Positions 23,063-35,136 of a DNA stretch of 64,000 bases are shown here, piece after piece. A program made the position numbers and the translations under genes. The notes beneath the pieces were generated by a model. It was not told the origin of the DNA and made no database searches. It saw only the letters and a program-made list of their open reading frames with translations. Source of the stretch: Primulina eburnea (taxonomy: Eukaryota > Streptophyta > Magnoliopsida > Lamiales > Gesneriaceae); the NCBI RefSeq assembly GCF_022965805.1, contig NC_133104.1, forward strand, positions 37,740,682 through 37,804,681, given 5' to 3'. Numbering within the stretch: the stretch's first letter is position 1; every line of letters starts with the position of its first letter.

Positions 23063-24603
23063 TGTTGGAACTTTTCAAGTTTGCAATCTTGATTTTGATG
23101 TTAACAAAACTTGTTATTGTGTTTCTAACATATTTACTCAAGTGTGAAGTTGCAAACACAAGAAGCAAGCTGAAACTGAATTTTGCACAAACTAAATTTC
23201 TGGCGAGCTTCGGTGTTTTGAAGATATCTCTCAACTGGATGATCCAAATGACAATCCGCGAATTGGAGTGATTAGAAAACTCAATTTGGAACAAATCGTA
23301 TTTCACGTCAGTTGGGCAAAATCGGATGTTATCAAGGGCTAACTGATCGCTGAAGTGACGAACTGATTGCACGAAAACATCAATCAGTTGGCTTTGAGCA
23401 GCTGTGGTATTTTGGTCATATCTCTCAGCTCGGTTATCGAAACGAAGCGATTCAGTATGCGTTGGAAAGATAAGACAAAGATCTACAAATCATTCTTATA
23501 AGTCAAAGTCTGAATCGAAGCTTACGATGCTGATAAATGACGATGAAGCTACTGGTTCTGCACAGCACACCAGTTGACCTGCAGTTGAGATGCTGACCAG
23601 TTTGAACCGCTGACCAGTTCAACCGCTGACCAGTTTTCAACCGCTGACCAGTTTGAACCGCTGACCAGTTTTCAACCGCTGACCAGTTTTCAACCGTTGA
23701 CCAACCAGTTTAAGCTCGGGAAAATGTCCAGCAAAGCGAATTTGACCGTTGCAACTCCAGAAACAGTACAGAAACTTTCTCAACGGTCATATTCTTGTGT
23801 CCAACGTATATATCAGTATTGGGGCTTATAATTACAACATCTTGAAGATCAAATAAGAGCTTTGGAAGGGGATTCAAAGCATGGGCAGTTAGCATGAAGA
23901 AATCAGCTAGTTGAGAGCACAAGCCCTTGTGTGAGGATACATTTGAGATGTGCACTGTAAAAGATAAATTCCTCACACACACAATCACTCACACATATAT
24001 GAGAGAGTTGAGCTTACAAGTTTAGTTGAGTGAGTCTTTACACAAAGACGTAAAACATTGTGTTTGTAGTCTTTGCATATGAGACATTAAACAATATGCT
24101 GATTGTGAGGTGCTGCCTACAATCTTGAGTGCTAGGAGTTCAGTTTTAGGCAGTGGGTAAGTCCTAGCTGAATGGGTTTGTACAATGAGTTGTATAAATC
24201 AAAGTCTTCTAGTGGATCCTTCCCAAGGGGAAGAAGGGGTGACGTAGGAGTGTTTGAAATCTCCGAACATCCATAAACAAATTCGTGTCTATTTGTTTAT
24301 TGCATTTACTTATCATTTTCACTGTTTTTATAGATGCATTCTTGAAGCATTTTATGTCTTCTTCAAATACCAAAATATTGCATACCAAGTGTTTGATAAA
24401 ATGCTTCAACTGAAATACTTTTACTCATTCAACTTGCATATATTTTAAATGGTTTACAAATTATTTAATCTGTTTCTACGAAGAATTATTTCGAGTATCT
24501 TCCGCTTGGTTTTTAACCAAACTTGATTTAATTCATCGGTGTTCAATATTTCAAGAACCGAGCTATTGTAGCTCAACGGTGATCCCCCTAACCGATCCTA
24601 ACA
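23063..24603 (+). mobile_element. Solo LTR, copia-like, TSD CAATC
   Basis: This 1541-bp segment begins TGTTGGAACTTTTC and ends CGATCCTAACA. A perfect 5-bp duplication CAATC flanks it (23058-23062 and 24604-24608). No internal region is present, so it is most simply a solo LTR left by LTR-LTR recombination. It shares 'aaggggtgacgtaggag', 'tctccgaacatcca' and a terminal 'aaccgatcct' with the solo LTR at 56697-57718. Assignment to Ty1/copia is inference from the TGTTGGAA start. Confidence 0.88.
23592..23705. repeat. Tandem repeat, 16-18 bp unit, six copies
   Basis: Six successive copies of GCTGACCAGTTTTCAACC, with small length changes in the T run, end in a 'gttgacc' half copy. The array lies inside the solo LTR, near the middle, where promoter elements of LTRs often sit. 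Confidence 0.9.
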
Positions 24604-24608
24604 CAATC

Positions 24609-25640
24609 CTAACTTAAAATAAATACTATATTTTAAAATCACCAAAATCGTCGCCGATCTCTTTTCCTTCATCCCGCATCGAATAATCGTCTGAAACATG
24701 AAAGTCAAGAAAACATTTAATGTGAATCACATAAACATAAATAATTTAAATTAATGCATATTCATAAATCATGCATCTCTAAAATCATTTTAAACTTAAA
24801 TAAATAATTTAACAATTTAAATAAATGCATGAGTTTTACGTGTACTGATTTTAAGTTATATATTATAGGCTGATACTTGAATTTGAATGTATTCTTACGC
24901 TAGTATATTTTGGGATTGGATTCTAAAAAATAAAAGAAGGGAGAACTTAGAAGGATGTCGCTAAAAATTGATGCCGCTAATGTCGCTTATGATATATCAC
25001 AGCTCAGATGGAGGGTGCATATAGCGCACAGACTAAGGATATGTTGAACTCAACCGAATTTATGATTGATTTGTGTGTTTGATATTTGAAATTAAAACAA
25101 AAGAAATCTATGATTAACATTTTTTGTGCCAGTGATCAACAAGAAAAAAAAAGTGTTATGCATAATTAACATTTCTTCTCAAAAGATATGAAAAATATGG
25201 ATATTATAGATGAATATGATGGTACAAATTTAAACTATGGTTTTATGAAAGGTTTCACCGAAATTTTATGAGATAAATATCTCATTCGATTTGACTCGTA
25301 AAAAAATATTACTTTTATTTCCAGTATGAATCAGATTGATTTTTCTCCAGGATATAGATTCATGAGACTAGCTTTGTTGTTGCTAGTCCCCTACTTGAAT
25401 CCCATGAAAACGACCCCTAAATTGCAGTGTAAAAAAGCTTTGTACATGTTACATGACGCCAACTTATTCTTTTTAGAAACTATATAAAAATTTTGGGAGA
25501 AATATCTATTTAAAGTATCTCGGTACCGGTTCACACCTAAATATTGAAAATTTGATGACTCCAATCCATATATAGATATTCGAAGTTAACAGACTAAGCA
25601 TTCATCGTGTAGGCGGGCGGACATATCTGAAATCTGAAGA
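24609..25640. other. Intergenic, LTR remnant plus decayed MITE
   Basis: 24609-24870 is the continuation of an old gypsy LTR. A diverged GTGAGAC-family MITE lies at about 25245-25375. No gene is visible in the rest. Confidence 0.45.
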
Positions 25641-28310
25641 TGAAACTTGAAAACAAAGGATTCTGTGGACTATGTTTCGACGTTGGATTTGTTGGAGCTT
25701 CATTCCACGGGTTGCTTTTTTACTTGGACGATCCCGATGGTGTGCACTAAGCTTGACCGAGTCCTTATTAATAATAGGTGGTTGGTCTCTACTTTTAATG
25801 GATTTGTTGATTTTCAGCACCCGGGTTGTGTGTCTGACCACTCAATCAGCGTTGTTTCATTGCTTGAGGCGCAACAATCTAAGCATAAGACATTTAAGTT
25901 CTTTAACATGTGGACGCTTAGTGACGGTTTCTTAGATCTTGTTAAGATATGAAAAAACCTCTACAGTTTTCACGGATATGGGACATGCCAATATCGATTG
26001 AAACAACTCTTCAAAGGTATGAAAAAACCTCTACAGTTTAAATATGAGGCAATTTGGCCACATCTCCACCAGGGCCGCAATTGCGAAGAAGAAGTTGGAA
26101 GATGTTCAGAGGGTAATAATAGATTCAAGGACTGAGGCAGCTGACTACAGGCTGGTGAAAAGGGATACAGAAATTATGTTGGAAGCGGAGAGATTATTCA
26201 TTGTACAAAAGGCTAAAATCAACTATCTAAAACAAGGGGACCGTTGCACCAAGTTCTTCCATGATTTGATCAAGCGAAACAACAAGCGGAGTGCGCTACT
26301 AGCAATTAAAAATACTGAAGGTAATACGGTGATTGAACCAGGAGAAATAGCGAAATGTTTTGTTCAATAATACAAAGACTTATTGGGCACCAAAGTTGAG
26401 ACAGTGCCGAGTGATCAAGAGTTGGTGAAATCAGGGAATTGTGTGCAGATGAGTGATTGGCCAGCACTAATTTGGATGGTATCGGTTGAGGAGATTGAAA
26501 GAGCACTACATTATATAGACAATGACAAAGCACCTGGGTCAGATGGTTTCGGGGCACTGTTCTTTAAGCATATGTGGAGCATCATCAAAAAGGATGTGTG
26601 TGAGGGTGTATTTGAGTTCTTCGCTACTGGAAAACTGCTTAGATAATGGAATCATGCTCAATTGCGCTAGTGCCGAAGACGGTGGCTGCCTCGTGTGTTA
26701 ATGATTTCAGGCCTATATCTTGTTGTACCGTGTTCTACAGGATTATTTCCAAAATCCTTGTCAACAAATTAACTGGGGTGTTGTGCAACTTGGTGGATGA
26801 TGCTCAAGCAGCTTTTATTAAAGATCGATCGATTGTGGATAACATTCATCTTGCCCAAGAATTGTTGAGGAAATACGCAAGGAAAAGAGGGACACCGAGA
26901 TGCATGATGAAGATAGACATTCAAAAAGCTTACGACACGGTTGATTGGGAGTTCCTACGAAAGATACTCACTTCACTTAACTTCCCAAGTATGTTTGTTG
27001 TCTTGATCATGGAGTGTGTGACTTCTACTTCATTCTCGATTGTTGTCAATCGTCAAATGCATGGTTTTTTCAATGGAATGTGTGGGTTGAGATAGGGTGA
27101 CCCACTGTCACCGCTGTTGTTCACTTTATGCCTTGAGGTACTTTCCACATCTCTGAGACGAATGGCAAGGTCCCCGTCCTTCGGCTTTCACCCTAAGTGT
27201 GACAACCTGAAGATTAGCCACCTTGCTTATGTAGATGATTTTCTTCTATTGTCACATGGGGACGTGCGTAGTGTGTCCATGATAATGCAGTGCTTGACTG
27301 ATTTTTGGGACATGTCTGGTCTTCGTATTACATCTTCATGGCTTGCATTGCAGATGCTACCAGTCATGAAATATTGAGCTTAACTGGTTTTGTTCGGGGC
27401 GAGATGTCGTTCAGATACTTAGGGATTCCATTGGCTGCAGCTCGGTTGAAGGCTGCGGATTACAGCACTCTCGTTGACTCTATTGCGAAAAAAATTAGTT
27501 CGTGACCCCGTAACTTTGTATCTTTTGCAGGGAAATTGGAATTGATTCAATCGGTTGTGCAAAGGGTTGATTGTTACTCGCCTTTACTGAAACAATTGTT
27601 GTTGATAGATAAGCTTCTAACCGAGTTGGGCACGGTGGGTAATGTGATATCAAAATTGTGCAGTTGGTTTCAAGACAAGAATGGAATAGCTAAGGCTTAT
27701 GATTTCTTTGTGCAAGCCAAAGGTAAATGGCCTTGGAAGAGCTTACTGTCTCGTGGATGTGTGCTTCCGAAACACCGTGTTGTTCTATGGTTACACGCAC
27801 ATCGTAAGTTGCTGACACATGATAGATTTGGTTTTGTTGAGGAAAGATCGTGCGTGATATGCCAACAAGAGGATGAAACAAATGATCACCTTTTCTTCAA
27901 ATGTAAAATACCAAAACTAATTTGGGCTAGAGTGCGACAATGGTTAGACATGAAGAAGATTATGGGTACGCCAATATCTATCCTTAAAGCTTTTCGTGGC
28001 ACTTACAGAGGCAGGTCTACGGTTGACAAGATGAGGCTCACGGCCCTTGCGGTGATGATATATCATGTATAGAACCTGCACAATATTGTGCTGTTCGAGG
28101 ATGAAAAACCGAGAGTTCAGGAGATCATTAGGAAGATTCAGATTCACATCTACAGGTGCTTACCGACTGCAACAGATTTATTTTGTGTACCTCGTTAGAT
28201 TTGAGTGATGATTGATTGATACATTTATCTCCTGAGCATGCCCAGTGTATCTGTATATTGTAAACTTTTTTCCTCTTTTTAATGAAATGTTCATTAAAAA
28301 AAAGAATGGA
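25641..28310 (+). mobile_element. L1-type LINE, 5'-truncated and decayed
   Basis: Parts of an L1-like ORF2 are readable in several frames. The end of the endonuclease domain (LDRVLINNRW, then SDHS) lies at about 25670-25860. The reverse transcriptase runs from about 26470 to 27400 (DKAPGSDGF, FRPISCC, KIDIQKAYDTVDWEFL, AYVDDFLLL). A zinc-binding zf-RVT type domain (CVICQQEDETNDHLFFKC) is at about 27840-27905. Stops and frameshifts break it repeatedly. The unit ends in an A run at about 28296-28303, consistent with a LINE tail. The 5' end is missing. Target duplications were not found. Confidence 0.88.
26044..28072 (+). pseudogene. Decayed LINE ORF2 (reverse transcriptase and zf-RVT)
   Basis: Open pieces at 26044-26370, 26383-26646, 26646-27095, 27117-27377, 27305-27505 and 27536-28072 follow the order of plant L1 ORF2. 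Stops fall at 26368-26370 and 26644-26646, and an in-frame TAG (27093-27095) falls just before the GDPLSPLLF motif. The catalytic YVDD sequence is retained. It would not give an active protein. Confidence 0.85.
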
Positions 28311-28724
28311 AAAAGTTTCAAATACAACAGTAAATGTTTAGAGACAGTAAAGTAGCATATGTACAGCTAAACTATGACATACATTGTCTCATGTGTCAGT
28401 AGGCCTGTGGTCATTTTCAAAAATTTCAAAAGTAAAATAAATTCGAAAAGATTAATTAAGAGTTTAAAATGAACAAAAATGACACAAGGACTGCCCATGA
28501 TTGGTTAATAAAAGTGAGTGGGAAATTGAACTTAGTACATATGCGATAAGAGTACTGAATGAAGGTATACTGGAATTCAACAGGAGACTCTCATTTCAGT
28601 AATCTCATTGTATATCAGTAACTTGATTTTCAGCAAGCAGGATGCTGAAAATCAAGAACATGATTCCCCCAAAATCACACACATCTAGACTTTAATTATG
28701 AAAACTTAATTAATACTAATTATT
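28311..28724. other. Short intergenic stretch between LINE and copia remnant
   Basis: AT-rich sequence with no coding signal. A short inverted repeat 'gattttcagca...tgctgaaaatc' is at about 28625-28654. If the copia remnant to the right once had a 3' LTR here it can no longer be recognised. Confidence 0.3.
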
Positions 28725-29040
28725 TCAAAAGTAGGAAAACCTAATCTCCGGTAGTTGTTTGTAAAATGGACATATAATCCAATATGATATATTCTTTAAG
28801 ACATTGTCTCTAATGAAATGATGTCTGATACCTATATGCTTTGTTCTGGAATGTAACACCGGATTGTATATAATCGCAATTGAACTGGTGTTGTCGCATA
28901 AAATAAGATATTCACAAGCCCGTATTCCATCATTACGTAGTTGTTGCTGAATCCACAACAGCTTCTAGCAGACAAATATTTGCCTTCGGCGGTTGATGCA
29001 GCAATAGAAGCCAGCTTCTTACTAAACAATGATATCAGTC
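28725..29040 (-). pseudogene. Copia RNase H remnant
   Basis: Two overlapping minus-strand frames carry the copia RNase H hallmarks. KKLASIAASTAEGKY matches the usual ALSTAEAEY block, and LCDNTSSIAI...SRTKHIGIRHHFIRD is the C-terminal part. A frameshift between them near 28930 breaks the domain. Confidence 0.8.
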
Positions 29041-30952
29041 AATCACCTAGAAATTAACATGAACCACTAATGTTTTTTATGTCCAGTTTACATCCTATAT
29101 AGTAAGCATATGAGTATCCAATTAAACTAAATCATGAACCTTTGGGATACCATATGACAACGTTCTGAGTTACCTTCAAATATTTAGGTATTCTCTTTGC
29201 AGTAAGAAAATGTAATTGCTTAGAAGTAAATTGGAAGTCGAACACAAATGCAAACAACAAACATTACATATGGTCTTCTAGCAGTTAGGTATAATAAAGA
29301 GACAATCAGACCTCAAAACTGAGTTACTGTTACCGAGATTCCCATTTAATCTTTATCATGTTTGGTTACTGAACTCATTGGAGTGGATGTTGAGGAACAA
29401 TTTTCCATTCTGAACTTTTTCAGTAACTCCTTGGTGTACTTAACTTGATTGATGAAAATGTCAGATTCCATTTTCTTGACTTGCAAACACAGAAAGAATA
29501 TTAATTCTCTCATTAACTCATTTCAATTTATCTTGCATTAACTTGGCAAATTCTCGTGCAACTTTGGGTTATAAGATCTGAAAATGATATTATATACATA
29601 AGCTTTTACAAATAAGATATGATCATTTTTAATAAATCTAAACAGAGTTTTGTCTACTGATCCAATGTTGAAAGCATTGTTAATTAGGGACCGAGACATA
29701 GTATCATATCATGCCATTGTCGCCTGCTTTAATCCATAAAGGGCTTTATGTAGTTTGTATATGTGATTCGGTAGTGTATGATCAATGAATCCTAGAGATT
29801 GTTTAACATGCACTTCCTCTTACAGTAGTCCATTTAAAATCGGTCTCTTCATATCCAATTGATATATCCTGAAATTCTTAGAAGCAAAAAAAGTATGAAA
29901 TTTCGGATAGATTCTAATCGGGCTACCGGTGCAAAATTTTCGTCAAAAGATATTCCTTCTTCTCATACAAAACCATGTGTTACTAATCTTTCTTTAATTC
30001 TGATTACTATTTCATCCTCATTTAATTTATTTTTAAATACCCATCATGTACCGATAACAATTTGATGATGACATATAAGAAATAAATACCAAACATTATT
30101 CCTCTTAAACTGATTAAATTCATCTTGCATGACCTCTATACAAGTAAAATGAGTAAGAGCTTCATTTATTTTCTTAGGTTATAATTAAGAGATGAAAGCA
30201 ACATACATATATTCGCTAATCATTTGTTTGCTAGTTCTGAAGGTGCCGAGGGGTAACCGTTTACTAATGGGGGAGAGTGATTTTTTTGCTCCATCTGTAA
30301 TTTGGTTATGATAAAATGTTAGTTGGATCAAGATTACCTGTTATCTAAGTTACTTCAGCATCATCTTGAATATGCTGATTAGTAGCCTCTTGATTATGTT
30401 TTATGTTAGTCTCTGCTACCGACTCGATCTCAGGAACAACGGGTTCAAGGGTCTGATTTGATCTCTTAGGAGCATCATCCTCACTGACTTCTTCCAACTG
30501 AACATTTTCTATTTTAATACTCAATCATTCATGTTAGATTGTTCAGAGTCATTATAGGACTCATCAAATACCACATATACCGACTCTTCAACATTTAAAG
30601 TTATATTATTAAAAATTCGGAATGCTTGATTACTGATGAGTACCCAATAAATATGACAACATCTGAATTCTTATCAACGGCAGCTAGATGATTCTTAATA
30701 TTATTGTGTGTGAAACATTTGCATCCAAAAATATGTAGATGAGATAAATTTGGCTTACTCTCATTCTAGATTTCATATGGTGTCTTTCCACCTTTCTTCT
30801 TGATCATGTCCAGTTCTGAGTGTGGCAGGAATTATTGATTTATTATGCCCAAATTTTTTTAGATGTTCCTAAATCAGCAAGCATCGTCTGTGTTGCTTCT
30901 TTCAGTGTTCTATTCATTCATTCAACTATTCCATTTTTTTAAGGGGTTTGGG

Positions 30953-31141
30953 CTACTGAATATTTTGGTTGTATCCATGTCCTTTCGAGTTGTCTCCAAA
31001 TGTAATTTTGGATCGATTACAACTAATGACTTCTGAAAGTATATTAACTTGACCAGTCATATGTCTTGAGCAACTACTATCTAAGCACCACGTTGAGCTT
31101 TTAACGTCGGTAGAGCTTTTCTTTCTCTCATCAGCAGTCAA
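30953..31141 (-). pseudogene. Copia protease remnant
   Basis: The frame contains WCLDSSCSRHMTG, where intact copia proteases read WxLDSGCSRHMTG. The Gly after the catalytic Asp-Ser is replaced by Ser. The frame ends soon after in a stop. Confidence 0.75.
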
Positions 31142-32279
31142 TTTGGGTCAGTATCCGCCATGAGACACTGAAATTCTTTAGAATCATTATCACTAGATTA
31201 ACTCTCTGAGTCAGAAGATTCAGAACTGGAATTTGTCTACTTACTTTTTATTCCTTAGCAACCATCGTCTTGTGATCTTTTCGGACTTCTTGCCCTTGCT
31301 CTTTTGTCCTTTCTTCTTGTAATAATCTATATTGGGATTAGGACAATCTACAATGAAGTGATCGGTCTTCCCACAATTGAAACAGGCCATGTCGAGGGAT
31401 GGTGACTCATTATTGAAGTTCTTGTTGGGATTCTTATATGTTTTATGACTTTCTTCATGAATCTTGAGAATTTCTTGAATAATAGAGACGTAAAATTGTT
31501 GCTGATTTGCTCAGAAGTATTATCTGGTACTGGATTAGCAATGTCATGGAAAAACCCTTGGTTGGATGGCTTGATGTGATTTCTTCTCCACTTCTGATTT
31601 CCAACTCGAACTCGTAAGTCTTTAGATTAGCAAACGATTCATGCAATTCCAAATTGTTTAAATCCTTTAATTCTCTCATTGCAATTGGTTTTACGTCTCA
31701 TTTCCTTAGGAGAGATCTCATCAACTTGAGTGATACTTCTAGATTGGTGTACTCCAAGAGCAGCTAGTTCAATGATAATGCTATTGAATCTCTCATCAAT
31801 CTCATTTAAAGATTCTCCTAGTTTCCATCTTGATATTTTCGAACTTTTGCATGGCTACTCTGAGTTTGTTTTCTTTTGTCTTACCATTTTTCTCACAGAG
31901 CTGAATCATCTTTTCCCATATTTTCTTTGCGGTGTTGCACATCTTGATTTTACTAAAAATATTTTTATCGAGTAATGTACAATATATCTTTTTACATGTT
32001 ATCCAGAATTGTTTTTTTTCTTGTAACCAGTATTCTACTCCAATCTATGCTTCTTAATCATATGAGGTTCTCTATCTAACACAACAATAGCAGTGTTGAC
32101 TTTCATTATTTTGATTGTTCTATCAGTGATGACATAGCACGTATCATCATCTTGGGAATCCAGTTGACCTTTCATTCATATCTTCCAATCATCGAACTTT
32201 CTCTTGAGAACATGAGAATTTTGCTGAAGGACGCCACTAATGTGTACTGATTCAGAGTTTGAGAAAATAATGTCTTTGA

Positions 32280-32293
32280 TACCACTTATTAAG
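32280..32293 (-). other. Primer binding site-like sequence of the copia remnant
   Basis: The minus strand reads AGTGGTATCAAAGA, close to the initiator-Met tRNA complement TGGTATCAGAG. Sequence to the right should be the 5' LTR, whose outer edge I could not locate. Confidence 0.6.
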
Positions 32294-32412
32294 ATATGTG
32301 GAGGTTATTTAGATAGAGATGATGAATAAACACCTCCTCAAATTTTTTAAGTTTGTTTTCAAATGACTTTTATTGGAATTAGTAGCGGAAGTCTGATTCT
32401 TGACTTTCAAAT

Positions 32413-32950
32413 CTCAGTAGACAATTGATATTCAATGCAGAATAAGTATGTCGAAACTTTGTGAAAACACAATTCAATAGCATAAAAATATACAAAAAAC
32501 AAGGAATTGTTTTTGGAAGTTTGGATGTTGAATTCTTCTGCATCTCCCTATCTTCTATTTCCAGAAGGTACTCATTAATAGACTTTGGTATTACAGTACT
32601 TTGTAATTACCGACTGCGATAAGATTTAACACTGTCTACTGAAACTTTTAGCGCAACAGTAGATTTCTCACAGTTGATTGAAAGCTCAATAGACAATTGA
32701 TATTCAATGCAGAAGAAGTATGCTATGATTTTGTGAAAACACATTTCAATAGCGCAAAAAATAAAAAAAAACAAGGAATTGTTTTTGGAAGTTCAAATAA
32801 TGAATCTTTCTACGTCTTTCCTTCTTCTGTTACTAGAAAGTTCTCACTAATAGACTTTGGTATTATAATACTTTTTAATTACCCACTTCAATAAAGCTTA
32901 ACACTGTTTATTGAAACTTTTAATGCAACAGTAGATTTCTCACAGAAGTC
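32413..32950. repeat. Tandem duplication, 272-bp unit, two copies
   Basis: Copy A (about 32413-32684) and copy B (about 32685-32950) share 'agacaattgatattcaatg', 'aacaaggaattgtttttgga' and 'cagtagatttctcaca' in the same order, with scattered differences. The duplication lies inside the presumed 5' LTR of the copia remnant. Confidence 0.88.
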
Positions 32951-34343
32951 TAATTAGAAGTACTATTTATATTAGTTTACAATAACTCACACTTAATAAA
33001 GATATACGAATTACATTGAGTGTTTTAATAGCACAAAATGATCTCTAGAGGATCTGATATAGCTTTGAGTGTATTCTTCTCATATTTCTTTTCAGCGATG
33101 CTTCTGAGTGTAAGATAACTGATCGCATGATAGTGTTGTGTCTTATGTTGAAAGATTTTTATGGCTTTTTATAATTGATTTCCAATAGTAGAATCTGAAC
33201 GACTATAAAGCCATCGTACAAGGCTATAAATAATGTTGTATAACTTTTCATACGTAATTAATGTTTTCTTGAAATAGAATGTGACATTGAATGCTTGAGA
33301 TACAGATTTGTCAATTGTAGTCATAATAATTTTTTGATTTTGCGTACTGAACTTTTATTCTGAATGTTTTTTCTGTCGGGTAAATGTTTTCCATATGACC
33401 GTTTAAATAATCATTAGTCTTATACAAAAATCGATGTTCCGAAATATTTGATAGTCCTTATGATCGATTCTGACTAGAGTACTGAATTTATCTGCTTTTT
33501 ATATCCTTTACAAATCACATCAAGTCCATTTATATAATCTATATTTTATCCGGCAATCTCAATCATCTTCCCCGTCAAGTTATCTTATTAATAATTGTTA
33601 ATTATTTCTCCTTTACGCAATCAGCAATTGAAAACACGTTTGACTATTATCCAAACCCCATCAATTTTCAGGGAACCATAATTAATTACGCAAGCGTTTT
33701 GAGTCTTTGGATCCAAAAAATCTAACAGAGTCTCGGATCGGAGATCTCTTATTCTTATTATTATAAGATCGTGGTTGAATCCGCATATGTTTGATAACGA
33801 GACGGGAATTGAGAGCGGAACCTCTCTACTCATGCTGGAGGGAGCATCTTCATTTACTGGTTTTTTATTATTTATAAAAAAACTCAAATTAATTTAAATA
33901 GAGATCTGCTGAATCTCCCAAGTAATTTTCAACCATATTTGTTCGTTGCGTAACTCAATAATTTCCATATTATAATTAATTTTTTTGATTGACATTGAAT
34001 CTGTCAAATTAATTATAGAAGACACGACTCTTAGAATATAGTATTAAAATCGAAATAAAATACTCACAATATTTTATAACATAATTATTAAATTATTTAA
34101 ATAAATATCTTGACGATATCGCCATTTAGTCGATAATTATCTTTCTTATATATTATCTTTGATTATAGAGTTGAAAAAAATGGAAAATCGTTGGGTGTTA
34201 AAAGCAAAATACAAAATAAAAAATCTTTTATGTGTTACTACAAAATTGTTTTTTTGCTAATATATATTTATTTGACGGAGTTTTTCGATAAGAAACCTCT
34301 TGGTTTGATGTTTAATTTGTAGATAATTAGTTTAATAATTTAG
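32951..34343. other. Presumed copia LTR remainder and AT-rich intergenic DNA
   Basis: No convincing gene is present. An 88-aa minus frame at 33621-33887 has no recognisable motif and is not called. The outer LTR boundary could not be placed. Confidence 0.35.
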
Positions 34344-34525
34344 GAGTAAGTCTCTTGTGAGACAGTCTCACGAATTTTTATCTTTGAGACGAGTGATCAA
34401 TCTTAACGATATTCACAATAAAAAAATAATATTTTTAGCATAAAAAGTAATATTTTTTCATAGATGACCCAAATAATAGACATGTCTCACAAAAAACGAC
34501 AGATTGTCTCACACAAGTTTTTGCC
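34344..34525 (+). repeat. MITE, GTGAGACGGTCTCAC family, copy upstream of UGT
   Basis: About 180 bp with terminal inverted sequences (ctcttgtgagac at left, gtctcacacaagttt at right). Inside are a 'ttgagacgag' block, 'gatattcacaataaaaaa', 'tagcataaaaagtaatattt' and 'catagatgacccaaataa'. The same order recurs at 34729-34911 and 37162-37340, and in reverse at 38366-38540. Confidence 0.8.
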
Positions 34526-34728
34526 ATAATTTAGATGAGAAAATGTATCAACAATGTGATGAGTTTAACTAGTAATTTAAGTAAGCTTTGTACCTTTAAC
34601 ATGATTTAAAATCTTTCCTACTATATTATAATACTGTAGAAGCAGTATTGATATTATATCTACCGAGACTATGTTTATCTTTGTGTCTCTCGTTAAAAAG
34701 ACACTCATTTAATTAATGTATAATTTTA

Positions 34729-34911
34729 AGAGTAGGTCTTATGTGAGACCGTCTCACGACTCTCAATCTGTGAGACGGGTCAACCCTACCTATATTTATA
34801 ATAAAAATTAATACTCTTAGCATAAAAATTAATACTTTTTCATGGGTTACCCAAATAAAGATCCGTCTCACAAAATACGACACATAAGACCGTCTCACAC
34901 AAATTTTTGTC
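34729..34911 (+). repeat. MITE, same family, second copy upstream of UGT
   Basis: Well-conserved copy with 'gtgagaccgtctcacg' at the left, 'gtgagacgggtcaaccc' next, and 'gaccgtctcacacaaat' at the right. It ends about 225 bp before the UGT start codon, so it may fall in the promoter or 5' leader. Confidence 0.85.
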
Positions 34912-34972
34912 TAATTTTAATATATTCTATCGCGTTCAATTGATATGAAATAAGACTGTAATTGAAACATAA

Positions 34973-34974
<2 letters not shown>

Positions 34975-35011
<37 letters not shown>

Positions 35012-35012
35012 T
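34975..35012. repeat. ATT microsatellite
   Basis: About ten ATT/TTA units followed by a short AATT run, about 125 bp upstream of the UGT start codon. Confidence 0.95.
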
Positions 35013-35136
35013 AATTAATTAATAAAGGAAAAAGAATGGCAATAGGGAGAGTCGAAGCTTTAAATTCTCCCAACAAGATACGAAAACCTCATGCAAAAAT
35101 TAATATTTGAAGCGAAAGCTATCAGATCATTCGAAA

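Larger units (their letters stand above)
28725..32290 (-). mobile_element. Decayed Ty1/copia retrotransposon
   Basis: Domains appear in copia order reading minus. The gag-like region is at about 32200-31455. A degenerate zinc knuckle (CFNCGKTDHF) is near 31380 and a protease-like WCLDSSCSRHMTG near 31090. Integrase remnants follow (NGIVE...NRTLKEA near 30920). RT has a WVFKNK...FAPVARLE block at 29880-30050 and KALYGLKQA near 29750. RNase H has STAE...CDNTSS...RTKHIGIRHHF at 29000-28800. Nearly every domain is split by stops or frameshifts. A primer-site-like GTGGTATCAAAGAC sits at 32280-32293, so the 5' LTR should begin near 32293. Confidence 0.85.

Noticed and set aside
23592..23705. CRISPR or telomere-like short repeat
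   Set aside because: Contiguous 16-18 bp copies without spacers, inside a solo LTR.
33621..33887. 88-aa minus-strand frame
   Set aside because: Looks protein-like in composition but has no recognised motif and lies in a decayed copia LTR region.
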